A stretch of 64,000 nt of DNA from Echiichthys vipera (GCA_963691815.1 OY829661.1:21751390-21815389), one strand, 5' to 3'; shown: positions 46,760 to 58,775, counted from the stretch's first letter. Translations and numbers: made by a program. Notes: generated by a model not told the origin, from the letters alone.

Positions 46760-49108
46760 GTGAGTGATGGTGGTGGTACATGGACCAGGCCGTTTGTTTT
46801 GCTCTTATATCATGGCGTTCATTTATTTACCTTTTACAGCCATGATGACGTTAACGCTTGTTGTGTTGCTACTAAACAACGAGCTCAGAGATCATTATTA
46901 AAGCTGCTGTGTGTGCACATATCGACTTAATTTCCCAAATGCAAATATTAATAATAAGTGGGTCAACAATGTAAACAACGACCCCATGCATTGGCTCAGT
47001 GTGTCTCCAGATGTGCTGTGCAGACATCTAACGTGACACTAACAGCGTGTCAGGGTGACAGCAGGGGTGAGAGGGTGCCTCACAGAGAAGAGGGCACTAG
47101 CAGTTTTATTGTTGCCATTGTTGTTGCCACTGACACCGTCATTGTGTAAACGGATTCCCCGACTCACCTGTTTGTATCTCTGTAAGCCAATTACTGTGGA
47201 GATGTCCTGACGCTTATAGCTCCACTGTGCTGCCTGCACATTGCTTGGCACAGAGCAAGATGGGTGAAACATGTGGAACATGTAATGGAGAGCAGGACAG
47301 TAAGGGACTGTGTAAAAATGATAGAGGGTTGAGCCTTAAACTTGACTTGTAAAAAAAGCAAAACAGGGTTATCACCTAAAGCCTGACCGATACTGATATG
47401 TTGATAGTTATATACATTATGAAATCCAGCGTTGAGGCTTATTATCCAATAATATATATATTTTAAATACAAACACATAACATAAACAATTCACTTTGAC
47501 ATGGATCCTTTAGATGAGGATTGAGAAGAGCTGTGACCAATGTAAAAGCTTGTCAGTGGCGGACAAATGTACATAATACATGTATATAAAAAAGCCGACA
47601 TTGTTTCTAAACTACCTGAAACCTAGAACCTGCCATTTCTAAGAAGCATTTTTTATTATTATTTATCAGCCGACATACAAAACAGTATATCTCATGCAAT
47701 TTATTGGCCGAGCTCTGTTATAACTTTTTGCTTTGAGCGACCCCCGTAACTTAGAAAAATGTGCCACACACGGTCCACTATATGTCAATGGAACAATATT
47801 TTGCTCACCCCAAAAGTACAACGACTTGTACCTTGGGGGTGGAGTTAGCAATAGCCAAAAAAAAAAATCGGCACAGTGTTTACCCGGAATCCCAGCCACT
47901 CTCTACCAAATGAACCGCTATTGTCCCTCTTCAAGTTTCCAACCAAATGCAGTGCAGTGAGTTCATCCACGACAGTGAGTATTAGGAATTTGTCACATTG
48001 AGGTAAATATCTGGTGGTGGTACTTTTCCGGTCCAGTGCCATTTAATTACCGGGGAAGATGGTGAGGGTACATATTTTGTAATATTCAATATATGAATAT
48101 CAATCAATCAATATTTCAACTTTCAATTTCCAGTGTTCTGATATTGTTATGCGCAAATTGAAAATGTGCGTAAAATCGATGGATTGAAACACTCTTATAG
48201 GTAGTTAGATTGTTATCCTCTGCATATGACAAAATACACCTCTGTGGACATAACATTTGTTTGATGTTCTCAATCGTTATTTGAGCAAAAAAATGGTCAA
48301 ATGAAATATAAATCCAAGGCAAGAAAAAAACTGCCCTTTCCCCAAACTGTAAGCAGACAGTGATAGTCGGGCAAATAAGAAATGAGCCTGTTGTGCTGCA
48401 GTTCATTGAGTCTTTTAACATCCAGCTCTTGTCCACATTACATAAAGCTGATTTGGCAGTGGCACAGATGAATGTGTACAGGATTGCACCATAGAAACTG
48501 ATTCAGTGCTGCAGAATGGCGACGGATACATAAGTCAGGCAACAAGGCAGTTATGTCACAACTCTCTCTAAAAAAAAAATAACTAGGGCAATGGCACAGT
48601 TTCCCTGCTCTGCCCTCCCTCTTCTTCTCCCTGCCTCCCAGCTCTGTACCCACTCATGTCTCTAACCCCTCTTCTGTTGTTTGCAGTGTCAAAAACCCAG
48701 GTAAAGTGAGGGATCGGATGAGAGGGAAGAACAATTTGGTAGGCAGATGAGGTGTTGATATTTAGTCAATTCTGCCCGTGTCACAGAGAGATACAAACAG
48801 CATGACAAGAGATAAACAAGGGGAGGAAGGGAGAGGGTAAATGGCTAATCTCTAACCGAAATAAGATCTTACATAAGCGTGCATGTTGTCATCATGAGTT
48901 AGCCCTGCCCTACTGTTTAGCTTTGGGTGTGTGCACGCCCTACACACTAGCTTGTGTGTGTGCACGGGTAAATCTCTCCCTGCTCATGTACCCAGTGAAC
49001 CCGTGTGTGTCCATTCATTCATAGGCTGCGTGTGTTTTCAGGACTCATTGACGGAGAGAAACAGACTCTGGCTTTCACTCTTTGTCTGAGTCTGTTTGTG
49101 TGTTTTTG

Positions 49109-49111
<3 letters not shown>

Positions 49112-49175
<64 letters not shown>
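49112..49175. repeat. (TG)n microsatellite in bnip4 intron 1
   Basis: Sixty-four bases of uninterrupted TG. Confidence 0.97.
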
Positions 49176-49177
<2 letters not shown>

Positions 49178-49632
49178 CAAAACACTGTCCAGCCAGATGT
49201 CCATCCCACGTTCACGTCTCTCAGGTCATCTGATGTCACGTCAGGACATCTGTGGTAGCTGCTGTTAAGTCACCATATGTCAGTGCACAATAACACACAC
49301 TTGTCCACTTTGTCCACACTAAAGCTGTTACATTTTAGAGGAAAACTAATAGAGATGTTACCAATTCAAACATCCAAACTTGCATATCAGCCAATACTGA
49401 AAACCGATCCTGGCTCAGGTTACACAACATGAACAAATGCCTCATAACTAAAAAAGAACATAATTACACTACTTTTAAAGTCTATTTCTTTCAGGGCTAA
49501 ATTACGTGGTATCGGATCGGTGCAGACAAACATTATTGCAGATAGATACCAGCATTTTTGGTAGAGTGTGAGGCATTTCAGATACTGATATCAGAACAAC
49601 TCCAGAAACTACTTGGCTGATATGGTTGAATA

Positions 49633-50048
49633 GGGCTGGGCAATATGGGGATATATATCCTCAAAATTATATATTAAAAAAATGTCTATCACATATATTC
49701 TGCAGCCTTTCTTGCAAAGTCAAGAAATCAGCGGCCGATCTGCGTTCAATACCTACTTCAATATAATAATATTTTATATTCTGATCTTTGCACGTTATGT
49801 TCATTTTGTATAAAAGTTCTGAAAAAAAATTAAAAACTCTGTACTTTTCCTTCAAGTATGTGTGTGTCAAGTGTCAAGTATTCAATTCACACAGGAGTAT
49901 ACAATAAAAGGTTATTACCATATGGGCATGTCATATAGACTATTCCTTTATTGAATTACCAGAAAACAAGCTATAGGATGATATACATTGTTATAGAGAT
50001 GAAATTATCTATATCAGGATAGAAGCTTTTGGCCATATCACCCAGCCC
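49633..50048. mobile_element. MITE with GGGCTGGGCAATATGG inverted termini
   Basis: The left end GGGCTGGGCAATATGG (49633-49648) and the reverse complement of the right end GGGCTGGGTGATATGG (50033-50048) differ at two bases. AATAG lies at both edges (overlapping the first terminal base on the left; one base further out on the right) and may mark a target duplication. The 416-bp interior is AT-rich with no ORF of note. These ends are those of a very common fish MITE, probably hAT-like. Confidence 0.75.
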
Positions 50049-50601
50049 AATAGTTAAAATAATAATATTACAATATGTATTATATATGAGTGAAACACTA
50101 CATGCATCATTCTGAGACTCGGAAGAGGAAGAAAAGCTGCAGTGGTCAGTAATCTAAAGAAAAGTGAAAAAATATATATACAAATATGGAGAACAGACAA
50201 AAATGATCAGTGATCTGCATTATTCAGAGATAATATAATGCAGTTTGATTCATTAATAAGAACATTTTTTACGTTTATTACAGTCTGGTCATAATCATTA
50301 ATAAGGACAACAGCTTTTTGTAAAAGTAATAACACTGTTAACATCTGCACAATGCAATTCAGTTGATTAATACCCAACACTAACATTCTCAGTGACAGAT
50401 TTATTCTCAGCAGCACGTAGTGAAACAAAATGTAAACACTGGATTTTAAGCCTATGGATTTGTTTACTTTCCTCATCACGACTCCTTTCTGGCTCATTAC
50501 AGTCTAACATATGTGCACGAGGGCCTACCGTTGTGTGCCTCCTTGCTCGTTTCGCCTCAGCGTCATTACAAACTCTGCTGCTCGTACTGTTTCCTCATCA
50601 G

Positions 50602-50752
50602 GCTCCTGGGTCGAGCTGGAGGAGCTGATTGCAGCCGTGAGCCGCAGGGAGAGTCTGACAGGGCCGCAGGACAGCATCTCCTCCGCCCTGCAGGGGGAGC
50701 TGGAGAGGATCCTTCTGGAGGCACAGCTGGAGTGTGAGAGGAGTCGAGACAG
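50602..50752 (+). CDS. bnip4: bnip4 exon 2: LIR and minimal essential region
   Basis: Acceptor TTTCCTCATCAG|GCTCC, donor GACAG|GTAATG. It encodes G15-S16-W17-V18-E19-L20, the LC3-interacting region of BNIP3/NIX; Ser16 corresponds to BNIP3 Ser17, whose phosphorylation strengthens LC3 binding. The equivalent of BNIP3 Ser24 is not a serine here (Leu23). Residues 46-56, GELERILLEAQ, match the GDMEKILLDAQ segment of BNIP3/NIX, called the minimal essential region in NIX. The part between them is rich in Ser and acidic residues and not conserved. Confidence 0.95.
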
Positions 50753-50960
50753 GTAATGGTGCAGTTTGTTTGTGTGGAATTTGTTTTGTTTTCTTTGGGG
50801 ATTTGAGCTGCACAGCGAGGTGCGAGAATAATTTGCAGTAATGAGTTTCATTCTGTGCGCAGTGGAACTTTGCTTGTTTTTCACAATATGTGTTTACTTT
50901 CCCCGCTGACAGTCCATATGTTGGTACTAAACCCACACTGTAAATGTCTTTCTGGTCCAG

Positions 50961-51039
50961 TCCTCCACAGGTGGGCACTCCACAGTCCACTTCTCCAAGA
51001 CCAACTAGTGAGCAGGATAGTGACTGTATCACCATACAG
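50961..51039 (+). CDS. bnip4: bnip4 exon 3: Ser/Pro/Thr linker
   Basis: Acceptor TTCTGGTCCAG|TCCTCC, donor ATACAG|GTATTC. It encodes SPPQVGTPQSTSPRPTSEQD and then SDCITIQ (residues 65-91). This matches the linker after the minimal essential region (SPPRSQTP... in BNIP3). It contains several SP/TP sites. Intron 2 before it is only 208 bp. Confidence 0.88.
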
Positions 51040-52095
51040 GTATTCATTCTCAACACTGACACACGAGATATTTGTCAGATAACTACATCCTCCATGTTGT
51101 AATCTGTAGTTCAAAACCGCAAAATCTGAAAAAAACTTAAATTAAAACTTAAATTTAAAACAATTCTTACCATTTTTCCATGTCTCACAGCTCTTCCCTC
51201 CAAAGTCCAACCCCCTTCCCCCTGCCTGACCTCTGACACTCCCTCCCTCCCCGAAACGTGCTGTGAGAGAGAAATGCTGCGTTCCTGTGCCATGGGAAGT
51301 CCAGCGTTTCGTACCTTCAACTAGGAAAGGTGCACTGGAATGCCTGTCAAAGTACAAAGCCCTACTATCGAATTCGAGGGAGATCGACCTACCCCAAATT
51401 CGCTAGTAGGAGGCTCCACTTTGACAGGCATTCCTGTGCACTTCGCCTAGTTGTAGGTCCGAAAATCCGGGCTTCCCATGGTACTTGAACGCAGCATACA
51501 TAGCGCAAGTGAAAGGTGATAGATGACAGGCAGGAAGCTCTGCAAATAATTGTATTCGGGCCGAATAAAATTATTGGTCAGACTTTTATTAGAAATATGA
51601 GAATTGAATATTTTTGAGCTTCCACACCTGCTATAATGCTATTACGTTTCAGTGTGCCAGACGCTTATTAGGAGCATTTTACGATTGCAAAAGAAAAGTG
51701 TAAAAATGCCAGAAAGGTAAGAGTAGCTTTAACTATGAATGTGCCATGCTGGTGACTTATATTTGAAAGCCCATTACGTACAAATACTTTCAATACATGT
51801 TATTTTAAACTCTTGCTGACCATTTACCAAAGCACAGAGAATGTTTTTATACTGATTGTTTAAAAAAAAACACTTGCAGACATTGAACTTTCTTGAGGTC
51901 ATATGTCTCAAGTTGTTCCCCCCCAAAGATGTACAACACATATGTTCAAACACAAGAAGTGGCTATCAGTGTCACGATATACATGTGCTGCTACGATTAA
52001 GATCACGGTCTCTGTCTTGAGTTTGTCTTCTCTGTCTACTCTTCTTCCTCTTCTTTTACTACTGTTGCACATCTGATCCCTTCTGTGTGTTGCAG
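51040..52095 (+). other. bnip4 intron 3, carrying a foldback MITE
   Basis: A 1056-bp intron. About one fifth is a near-perfect palindrome at 51274-51497; the rest shows nothing recognisable. Confidence 0.8.
51274..51497. mobile_element. 224-bp foldback (palindromic) MITE
   Basis: The left arm starts ATGCTGCGTTCCTGTGCCAT and the reverse complement of the right arm starts ATGCTGCGTTCAAGTACCAT. The match continues through GGAATGCCTGTCAAAGT to the centre near 51386, leaving almost no loop. There is no ORF. No clear target duplication beyond the termini. Confidence 0.85.
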
Positions 52096-52169
52096 GAGGA
52101 AGCTGAGCGGCGAGTGGACACTGACTGGGTGTGGGATTGGTCCAGTAGACCTGAAAATATGCCACCAAA
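52096..52169 (+). CDS. bnip4: bnip4 exon 4: invariant DWVWDWSSRPEN block
   Basis: Acceptor GTGTGTTGCAG|GAGGAA, donor CCACCAAA|GTAAGA. It encodes EEAERRVDTDWVWDWSSRPE and NMPP (residues 92-115, plus two bases of K116). The DW(I/V)WDWSSRPEN(I/M)PPK string is the signature of BNIP3 and NIX and is the single strongest piece of family evidence. The acidic/basic run before it is shorter than in BNIP3, where a weak BH3-like segment has been described. Confidence 0.97.
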
Positions 52170-52938
52170 GTAAGACCAGCTCTTGTAAAATCAGTCATTT
52201 TCTTTTATATTAATCCATGATTGCAGTATTTCTTTAACTTGATCCATACGTTATTAGAGTACTTGCGTAAATGTATAGATATCCATGGTTTTGAAGTAAC
52301 TGTACTTTCTTCCCCAGAGTTACATAAGAATATCGTTGCTCTCATGCCTGTGCATAAAGAATGAAGCTGGAGGACCGGGGCAATTAGCTGAGATTAGCAT
52401 AAAGACTGAAAGCAGGGAGAAACAGCTAACCAAGCTCTCTAAAGTTCAAACTCAGCATAAAAATAACAATTTTGTGGTTTCATGGGAAGTTACATGCTGT
52501 AACAATGAGTCTTGTTGTTAACTATGAGTCTTGTTGTTGACTGTGAGACTGAAGAAGTGCATTTGTATAGAACTAAAGAAAGAATTATTTATTTTGCGTT
52601 CGGCACATCAGGCTCCCTTTACTCGCAAAATATTTTAAAATGCGATTAAGTTGTTCTTTGACAGCATGTTCCTATGCTGTGTCTTAAATTTTGATGACGG
52701 ATTTTACCTCTGAGGGTTGAGATGCACATGAATCAGCCTCGTTTATTTACACTGCCACACATTTAATCTTCTACAAAACCATAAGTCTACCTGACAGGCA
52801 GCTCTTAATGGTCTCTTAGTACGTCTACCTTTCTTGCATTCTCAGTCTCCTCTCTTCTGTTCACATTATCTCTGTTTATGTTTTTTCTTTTCTATCCTCC
52901 CTTTCCCTGCATCTCTTATCTCTCCACTTTCTCTGCAG
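52170..52938 (+). other. bnip4 intron 4
   Basis: A 769-bp intron with a pyrimidine-rich tract before the acceptor TTTCTCTGCAG. Nothing else recognised. Confidence 0.8.
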
Positions 52939-53085
52939 GGAGTTTGTGTTTCAGCACCCGAAGCAGCAGGGCTCCCTCAGCGTGAGGAAGACAGAGGTGA
53001 TGAAGAGAGGAATCTTCTCCTCAGACGTTCTCCTCATCCTTGTTCCCTCTCTGCTGGCTTCACACCTACTCACACTTGGAGTCGG
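52939..53085 (+). CDS. bnip4: bnip4 exon 5: pre-membrane region and most of the transmembrane helix
   Basis: It encodes residues 116 (part) to 165 (part): EFVFQHPKQQGSLSVRKTEV, then MKRGIFSSDVLLILVPSLLA and SHLLTLGVG. BNIP3 has [44 protein letters not shown], so the alignment is residue for residue. In the dimerising helix the Ser-His pair (S157, H158) and the first glycine of GxxxG (G165, split at the junction) are present. BNIP3 Ala176 is replaced by Thr161. The donor is GTCGG|GTGAGA. Confidence 0.96.
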
Positions 53086-53239
53086 GTGAGACATACGCAC
53101 ATTTACTTCCTATCTGTAGATAAACATGTTGACGAGTCCAAAGCTTAAAGGGGAATTTCTGTATTTTTCAACATGGACCCTATTTCCCCATGTATTTCTG
53201 TATAAGTGACTAATGATCAACATTTTTTGGCATTGGTCC

Positions 53240-53420
53240 AGTAATGAGCGCGGGGACTGCAGCCTGGCCGCCGCGAACCGGGCTGCACTGTTATCAAACG
53301 GGGAACCTGTGCACAGACACTATACGTCCACAAAGTCTTTGTTTTTGCCACTGAAAGGTTTCGCTCAGATTGTTATTATAAGGTTCGAACAAAGATGGAG
53401 AAGACACTTCGGTATGTAGC
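53240..53420 (+). repeat. repeat family D, plus-orientation copy
   Basis: GCACTGTTATCAAACGGGGA, GTCTTTGTTTTTGCCACTGA, CAGATTGTTATTATAAGG and GGAGAAGACACT pair with the reverse complement of 54290-54500. Confidence 0.65.
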
Positions 53421-54289
53421 TACTGACGCAGGTCAACACAGTTACTTTAGCAAATAACAATAGCCTACCCCCGCTCTGTCTGCAGCTCTCCACTCTTGGA
53501 ACAGCATTTTGTCATCAGGAAAATGTGCTCTGGTAGGATTTCTTCTCCTCTTTGGCTGGCAGTAGTCATCCCAGTTAAACTGCAGACCAGATGGTCTGCA
53601 AGCCGCAGTGTATCCAGAGTTATTAGGATCCATTTGTTGCACAACTAACCACAACTTCTGCATGTGTGCTTCCAAAGGTAACAGTCTAGTGCAGGAGTTG
53701 GCTACCTTTTTGATATGAATCAGTGTGCCATATCAACGTCTACCGAACACGCTCCAGGAGCATTATTTTCCCCCACCTCCACATTCTGTGAAGAAGGCAA
53801 GTACTAGCATACCAGAGTCAGAGTAGGACAGGCCTTCATGAATGTGGATGTGGAAAAGGGAGAGATGTCCAAACGAAAGCCTATGAAGCATTTTCCTTAT
53901 TTTCTGAGCCCACTAGATGGCACTCAATGTTCAACAAAGGGCAGAAAGTTCATGGAATAACCAGTCCTTGAGCCGCTTTCCATTAAACCAAGAGCTCCAT
54001 CTAGTGGCTTCATTAAATAAAGAAAATGCTTCATGGAGCTTCATTTCACTTTAAAAAAGTCAGTCAACACCCGTAAATAACAGGCAGTGTGTCTGCCAAT
54101 GACTGTGAAAGAGTCATTTGGCATGAGATGCACTAGATTTCCCCAAAGATTTCTTGCACACTTGTTGCTAGTGTGCCATTGGTTAAGCTAGTATAAATCT
54201 AGGGTACAGGGCTAATGGGTAGCATCACATATTGTAGGCACAATTCAAAAACCATTGTTTTTATTCAAAATAATTTAGATAGCACAAAG

Positions 54290-54500
54290 CAACGCTTCAA
54301 AACAAACTCTCCCTCTCTGAAGTTCCGCTCCAGTGTCTTCCCGCAAGATTTCAGAACAATTATAATGACAAATTGAGCCCGTCTGTGGCAAAAACAAGCA
54401 TTTTTGGTTAACGTATATTGTCGCTGTGCAGGTGCCCTGTTTGATAACATAACACCGAAGCTACAGTTAGCTACAGTAGCTACGCTATGATTGGACAACT
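54290..54500 (-). repeat. repeat family D, minus-orientation copy
   Basis: The reverse complement reads GTTATCAAACAGGGCACCTG, TTGTTTTTGCCACAGACGGG, TTGTCATTATAATTGTTC and CGGGAAGACACTGGAG, matching 53240-53420 in order. Confidence 0.65.
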
Positions 54501-54553
54501 GCTGTTTTGGGGAGGGGTTAAGCAATTTGTCAATTACTGCTTTCTCTTTTTAG

Positions 54554-54602
54554 GATCTACATAGGAAAGCGATTGGCCGCTTCTACAACTAGCACGCTGT
54601 GA
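54554..54602 (+). CDS. bnip4: bnip4 exon 6: end of transmembrane helix and C-terminal tail
   Basis: Acceptor TTTCTCTTTTTAG|GATCTAC. It encodes the end of G165 and IYIGKRLAASTTSTL with stop TGA. BNIP3 ends GIYIGRRLTTSTSTF and NIX ends GIYIGKRLSTPSASTY, so the tail-anchor terminus is nearly identical. G169 completes the GxxxG motif and the basic KRL follows the helix. Confidence 0.97.
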
Positions 54603-55559
54603 CGCCGGCTGTAGCCCAGTGCATCCATTCGCTGACAGTCTGGCCAACGAGGTCAGACTGTTACTGCACTAATTTGCCTCCTTCCTTCTACGTCATGGTG
54701 CAACCTTAGGACCCTGCCCGTCTGTACCTCTGTTTCTCTGTTCATCTGTCTACCCAGCAGCAATCTGCCAGTCTGTGTGTGTCGTAGGACCCGGAGGGCG
54801 GATGGATGACCAATGAGTCAGACTGAGGTCACTTTTACTCTCCCGGAGAGTAACACTGATCTCAACCAGCTAAAGAATAACCAGAGAGAAGAGATTGCCT
54901 GATACAAGAGAGAGGAGAGAGGGTTTTCAGCTAGAACAGTAAATCCCTTTGAAAGGAGGAGATGAAAACAGTGATTTGGGAACAGTGTGTTTGGACAAAA
55001 TGAGAAAGATAATATGTGGTAGCCTTTCACCCAACCTTTGTAAAAAAGCAAAATGTCTGTCATTTGTCAAAAGTAATGACCCTCTGTAACACCGATCTGC
55101 TGAAAGTGGGTCTTGGTTTTTCCTGCTCTGATGGTGTACCTAATGTAGAGAGTTTTAGTTGTCTGAGTGAATGTAGGAGTGGCTCTGGTTGTGCTTTTTG
55201 TCCCATAATCCAATTAAATATTTGACCGACAAAGACAATCATGATCCTATTAAACTTCACTCCTCAAAACCTTTAATGTGCCTCTTGGGTCTTTTTATCT
55301 GCTCTTCCAGTAACATCCTGGCAGTATTTGTGATACACATGTTCATCTCGTTAAAAGGAGACATGTTATGCTCATTTTCAGTTTTATATGTGTATTTTGG
55401 ATTTCTACTAGAACATGCTTTAAAGTTAAAAAAAAAAAAAAAAGAAAGAACATATTGTCTGTCTGAATATACCTGCATCCCATATTTTCTGATCAAGGCA
55501 TCCCACAAAAAAACTGACTGATCATCTTAAAAGTGAGTTTTTCGTGCTATGTTCTGTTT

Positions 55560-55565
55560 AATAAA
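55560..55565 (+). other. candidate polyadenylation signal for bnip4
   Basis: AATAAA about 960 bases past the bnip4 stop codon. The weaker variant ATTAAA occurs near 55213. The true 3' end needs transcript data. Confidence 0.4.
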
Positions 55566-58477
55566 TGCAGGGGAAATGAAGCCAGCAAAGATCTAAGATT
55601 TGCTGAATTAAGCTGGACCAGTAATTTATACTGTAGGTGTAGAATACATTTTTAGTTTTTGTCTGGAGATTATTTGTAGACAATCAAAGGAAAGACTCTG
55701 ACAACCTACAAATGAACCACAGCATCTGTCTAAAATGTATTCAGTTATTCCAATAGGTGAATCATTGAAAATCACTGTTGATTTGTCCTGATAAGCTCTC
55801 CGATGTACATTTCACTTGGGTTTTTCACACCAGATCTCCACCAACGATGACTCTTCCTCTTGTCTGAGCTCATGCAGAAATGTTATAACATCACACCAGC
55901 CTGTCTCTTTCCATCTGCCTGTGTCATTCCTTACATCACATAAGTCTTTTTGTCCTTTTTTTTAACAAGCTGCTGCTTCGACCAGTGGAGGATTTGACGT
56001 TTTATTGCTTTCCCATAAAGCAGAAAGCCGTTTCCCCTTAACATCTCATGAAAATAGCTGGCTTGCATTTAGAAAGGACAGTCTGAGAAGCACACTGAGG
56101 TTTGTCTGTGCTGCCTTGAACGTAAACGTGAGCATTTGTTGTCCGGCCCGACCAAACCCCAACAAGTTTATCAGCCATTAGCGGAGTGTTTGATGTGAGG
56201 GTTCCCGCTAAGCTTGTTAAGTTACTTCTAGACACACCAAGCTGACGGTGCAACAACAAGCCTGCGTTGGCAGAGCACAAAAGCACCTGGTTTCCATTCA
56301 CAGGCATCCACAAACTATGCCTAGCTACTAGTCCATGTTTTGGCATCACTTTTACACAACAAGGAACAACAGGAAGTACGTTGTCAGTAGGTGAAATGTT
56401 TAACATGTGCATGAAAAATGTCCATTCATCGTCCTTGACTACCATTAATCTATTTGTTTTGTAATGTTGAAATTGAAGTTAAAATGGTTCAATTCCAGCA
56501 TTTCACATCTTTGGTATAATTTTTTCGTAGTTTTGACAAATTTTTTGAAAAAAGAAGCAAATGGGGAAAAAACATGAGCAGTCATCATATAGGTTTAAAC
56601 CTCACACCCCAGATTAGCATTATTTCTTTAGAGAAGAACGATTAAAACAATAAATACACAAACATCCATCATGGTTTAAAAATCTTCCTCCTGGTTATAT
56701 TGTATTGAGCACAGTTGTGTGCTGTGTTTCTGTGCAGTGAGGGATTATTATCAGCATTTTAGGTGTGCTTTCTTTCAGTTTTACTTCTTGAGAAACAACG
56801 ACAACAGAAACTATGACGAAACAATCGTCAATGACATTTTTTCATGATAAAACCAAGAATAACACTAAACATGTAACCTTTTAAAACAAAAACTCTAGTG
56901 AAATACAACCACCCAAAATGTCTCTTGTTGTGTTAGCTAACAGTTCTCGTTTCTCAGAAGGAATCAAGTATCAGATTTATAGACAAAATGCATACACGGT
57001 CGTGCGGAAAAATTGAGTAAGACCGGCCGCAAAAACAGCTGGGACCATGAAAACACGCAGGCCGGAAGGTAAGCTAATGTCACCTGTAACCACGGTAACT
57101 GTACACCAAGATGGTGACAACTGTAGACTTTTGTTGACTGAAACTGTTCCAATTGTTTCTTGCCCCGTCGGATGACATTACTTTGTCGCTGTGTTCCCAG
57201 ATCTCAGTGAAAGCAGTTGCATCATAATCAAGAGAAAATATGGTGAAAACAATGAAAATAGACCTGAATAATCATTTAAGCTATGAATGTTGGCCTTGGG
57301 CTTGTCCTTGATTCAACCCCCCCGAACAGTTTATCCTCAGCTTGGGGCAAACAGGCAGTCACAGGTGGCACAGGCGGTTGTAAATCATCATGTTCTCACA
57401 CAGTTGTATCCCCCTTTGCTGTGAACCTTAGTGACTTCTTCGTAGCAGGGGACTGTGTTAAGTCATCCCTGTAATATCCTCCGTGAAAAACGGGGACAAT
57501 TACTACAGCGAACAGCCTTAAATGCCACATGTGATTTTTGTGAGCATAAAAGGTGAAGACTTACAGATACATGTGGGATACGGTGGCCACGCGGGAATCT
57601 GAGCATTTGGTATTATGAAAGAACTTGTTACTGTTGAAGTTAGAGGACAATGAGGCTTGAGTCAAAATGTGGAATAAATCTGTTCATTTCCTGGACTTCA
57701 CTTTAGAGATCGGACGTCTGTCTGTCTGGGAAAAACATCATCTCCCTGCTCCTATACTGCTAGGCAGGAAATGGAGAGTACAGTTTCAAAGGGTTTGGAT
57801 GTAACAGTTAAGTTGGCATGGAGTCAGTGCCTTAACATTCAAACAAGGTCACTAATTTGAGCCTGCATCTCAAGTAACCTCACTTTACCACATGTGGCCC
57901 ACTTCCCCCTCATGAATCACTTATTATAAAAGAAAATAGTAGGCTATAATGCCACATAACAGAATGACGTATACACCCACTCACAAATCAGACACGTACA
58001 GTAACACTTGTTCACAGACTCCTACGGGGTAAAACAAAAAAAACACGTTTTGTTCTTAAATAGTTGCATTCAACAATTCGTACTTTATGTTCGCTTCAAT
58101 GAATACAGAATTAAGGTTTGTAGGAAGAGATCTCTGTGTCTCTTGAGATGGGATTGTGTGCCGGAAGCTTCCTTGCATTTTTCATACTCACTCTTGAAAA
58201 CATTGCAGCACTTTGACTGTGTCTGAACAAATGACCCAGTGTGCTTTCCTACTATGTGTTGTTTCCCACTGGATGGCGGACCTTTCTAGCCCAGACACGC
58301 TGTGTCTCAACGTGCCAGAACTATGAAGGATTAATGAGAGCACCTGGAATAAGACTCAATGGAGCACAATGCAGCGCTGTTCGTACTGTGTCAACACACT
58401 GCTCAATATAGTGTAGGTGTGTTTTGTCCTCACATCCTGAGGCAATTGTTCGATTCATGTTGTTCTATGTAGAATCA

Positions 58478-58499
58478 TTGTTGTTGTTGTTGTTGTTGT
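58478..58499. repeat. (TTG)n microsatellite
   Basis: About seven TTG units. Confidence 0.9.
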
Positions 58500-58699
58500 A
58501 GTGCAGTATGGAAGCACTCAACTGTTGGGTCAAACACATGTCTCGTCCTGTGTCAAAGTGAAACTTAATTACATCACACACGTACTTAACCATGTGGTCA
58601 CAATGAATTAAGTCACAATGTGAATCGTGTTTGAAACTGCAACTGTAGAGCATCAGAAAGTGTTGGCCTGTGACGGGAAGGGAATGAGAACAGGTTGAG

Positions 58700-58775
58700 A
58701 ATTTGATATTCATAAACATACAATGCCAACATTTTTTATCTCGGTGACTGGGTTGCCGCCGGAGCAGAGCTCTGA
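58700..58775 (+). repeat. dispersed repeat family A, end fragment
   Basis: ACAATGCCAACATTTTTTATC and GGTGACTGGGTTGCCG match the second diagnostic block of copies at 33095-33135 and 38385-38420. Confidence 0.5.

Larger units (their letters stand above)
46760..50601 (+). other. bnip4 intron 1
   Basis: No coding exon was seen. It contains a (TG)n tract (49112-49175), an inverted-repeat MITE (49633-50048) and unassigned sequence. Confidence 0.75.
53086..54553 (+). other. bnip4 intron 5, with an inverted pair of repeats
   Basis: A 1468-bp intron. Repeat copies at about 53240-53420 and 54290-54500 lie in opposite orientation. Between them is sequence ending in CTAGTGTGCCATTGGTTAAG that may belong to another element. 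Confidence 0.75.
46717..54602 (+). other. bnip4: bnip4 gene (coding span, six exons)
   Basis: Exons: 46717-46759, 50602-50752, 50961-51039, 52096-52169, 52939-53085 and 54554-54602. All introns start GT and end AG, the phases join without error, and the total is 543 bases (180 residues plus stop). The product is a BNIP3/NIX-family outer-mitochondrial-membrane protein, known in the family to recruit LC3/GABARAP for mitophagy. It is well diverged from mammalian BNIP3 and NIX in the N-terminal half and keeps only the functional blocks. This fits the extra fish paralogue bnip4 better than fish bnip3, which by recollection is closer to human BNIP3. The symbol is therefore probable, not certain; the family is certain. 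Confidence 0.9.

Noticed and set aside
56038..56445. Minus-strand ORF of 135 codons
   Set aside because: No family resemblance, low coding character and no neighbouring exon; chance or old repeat.
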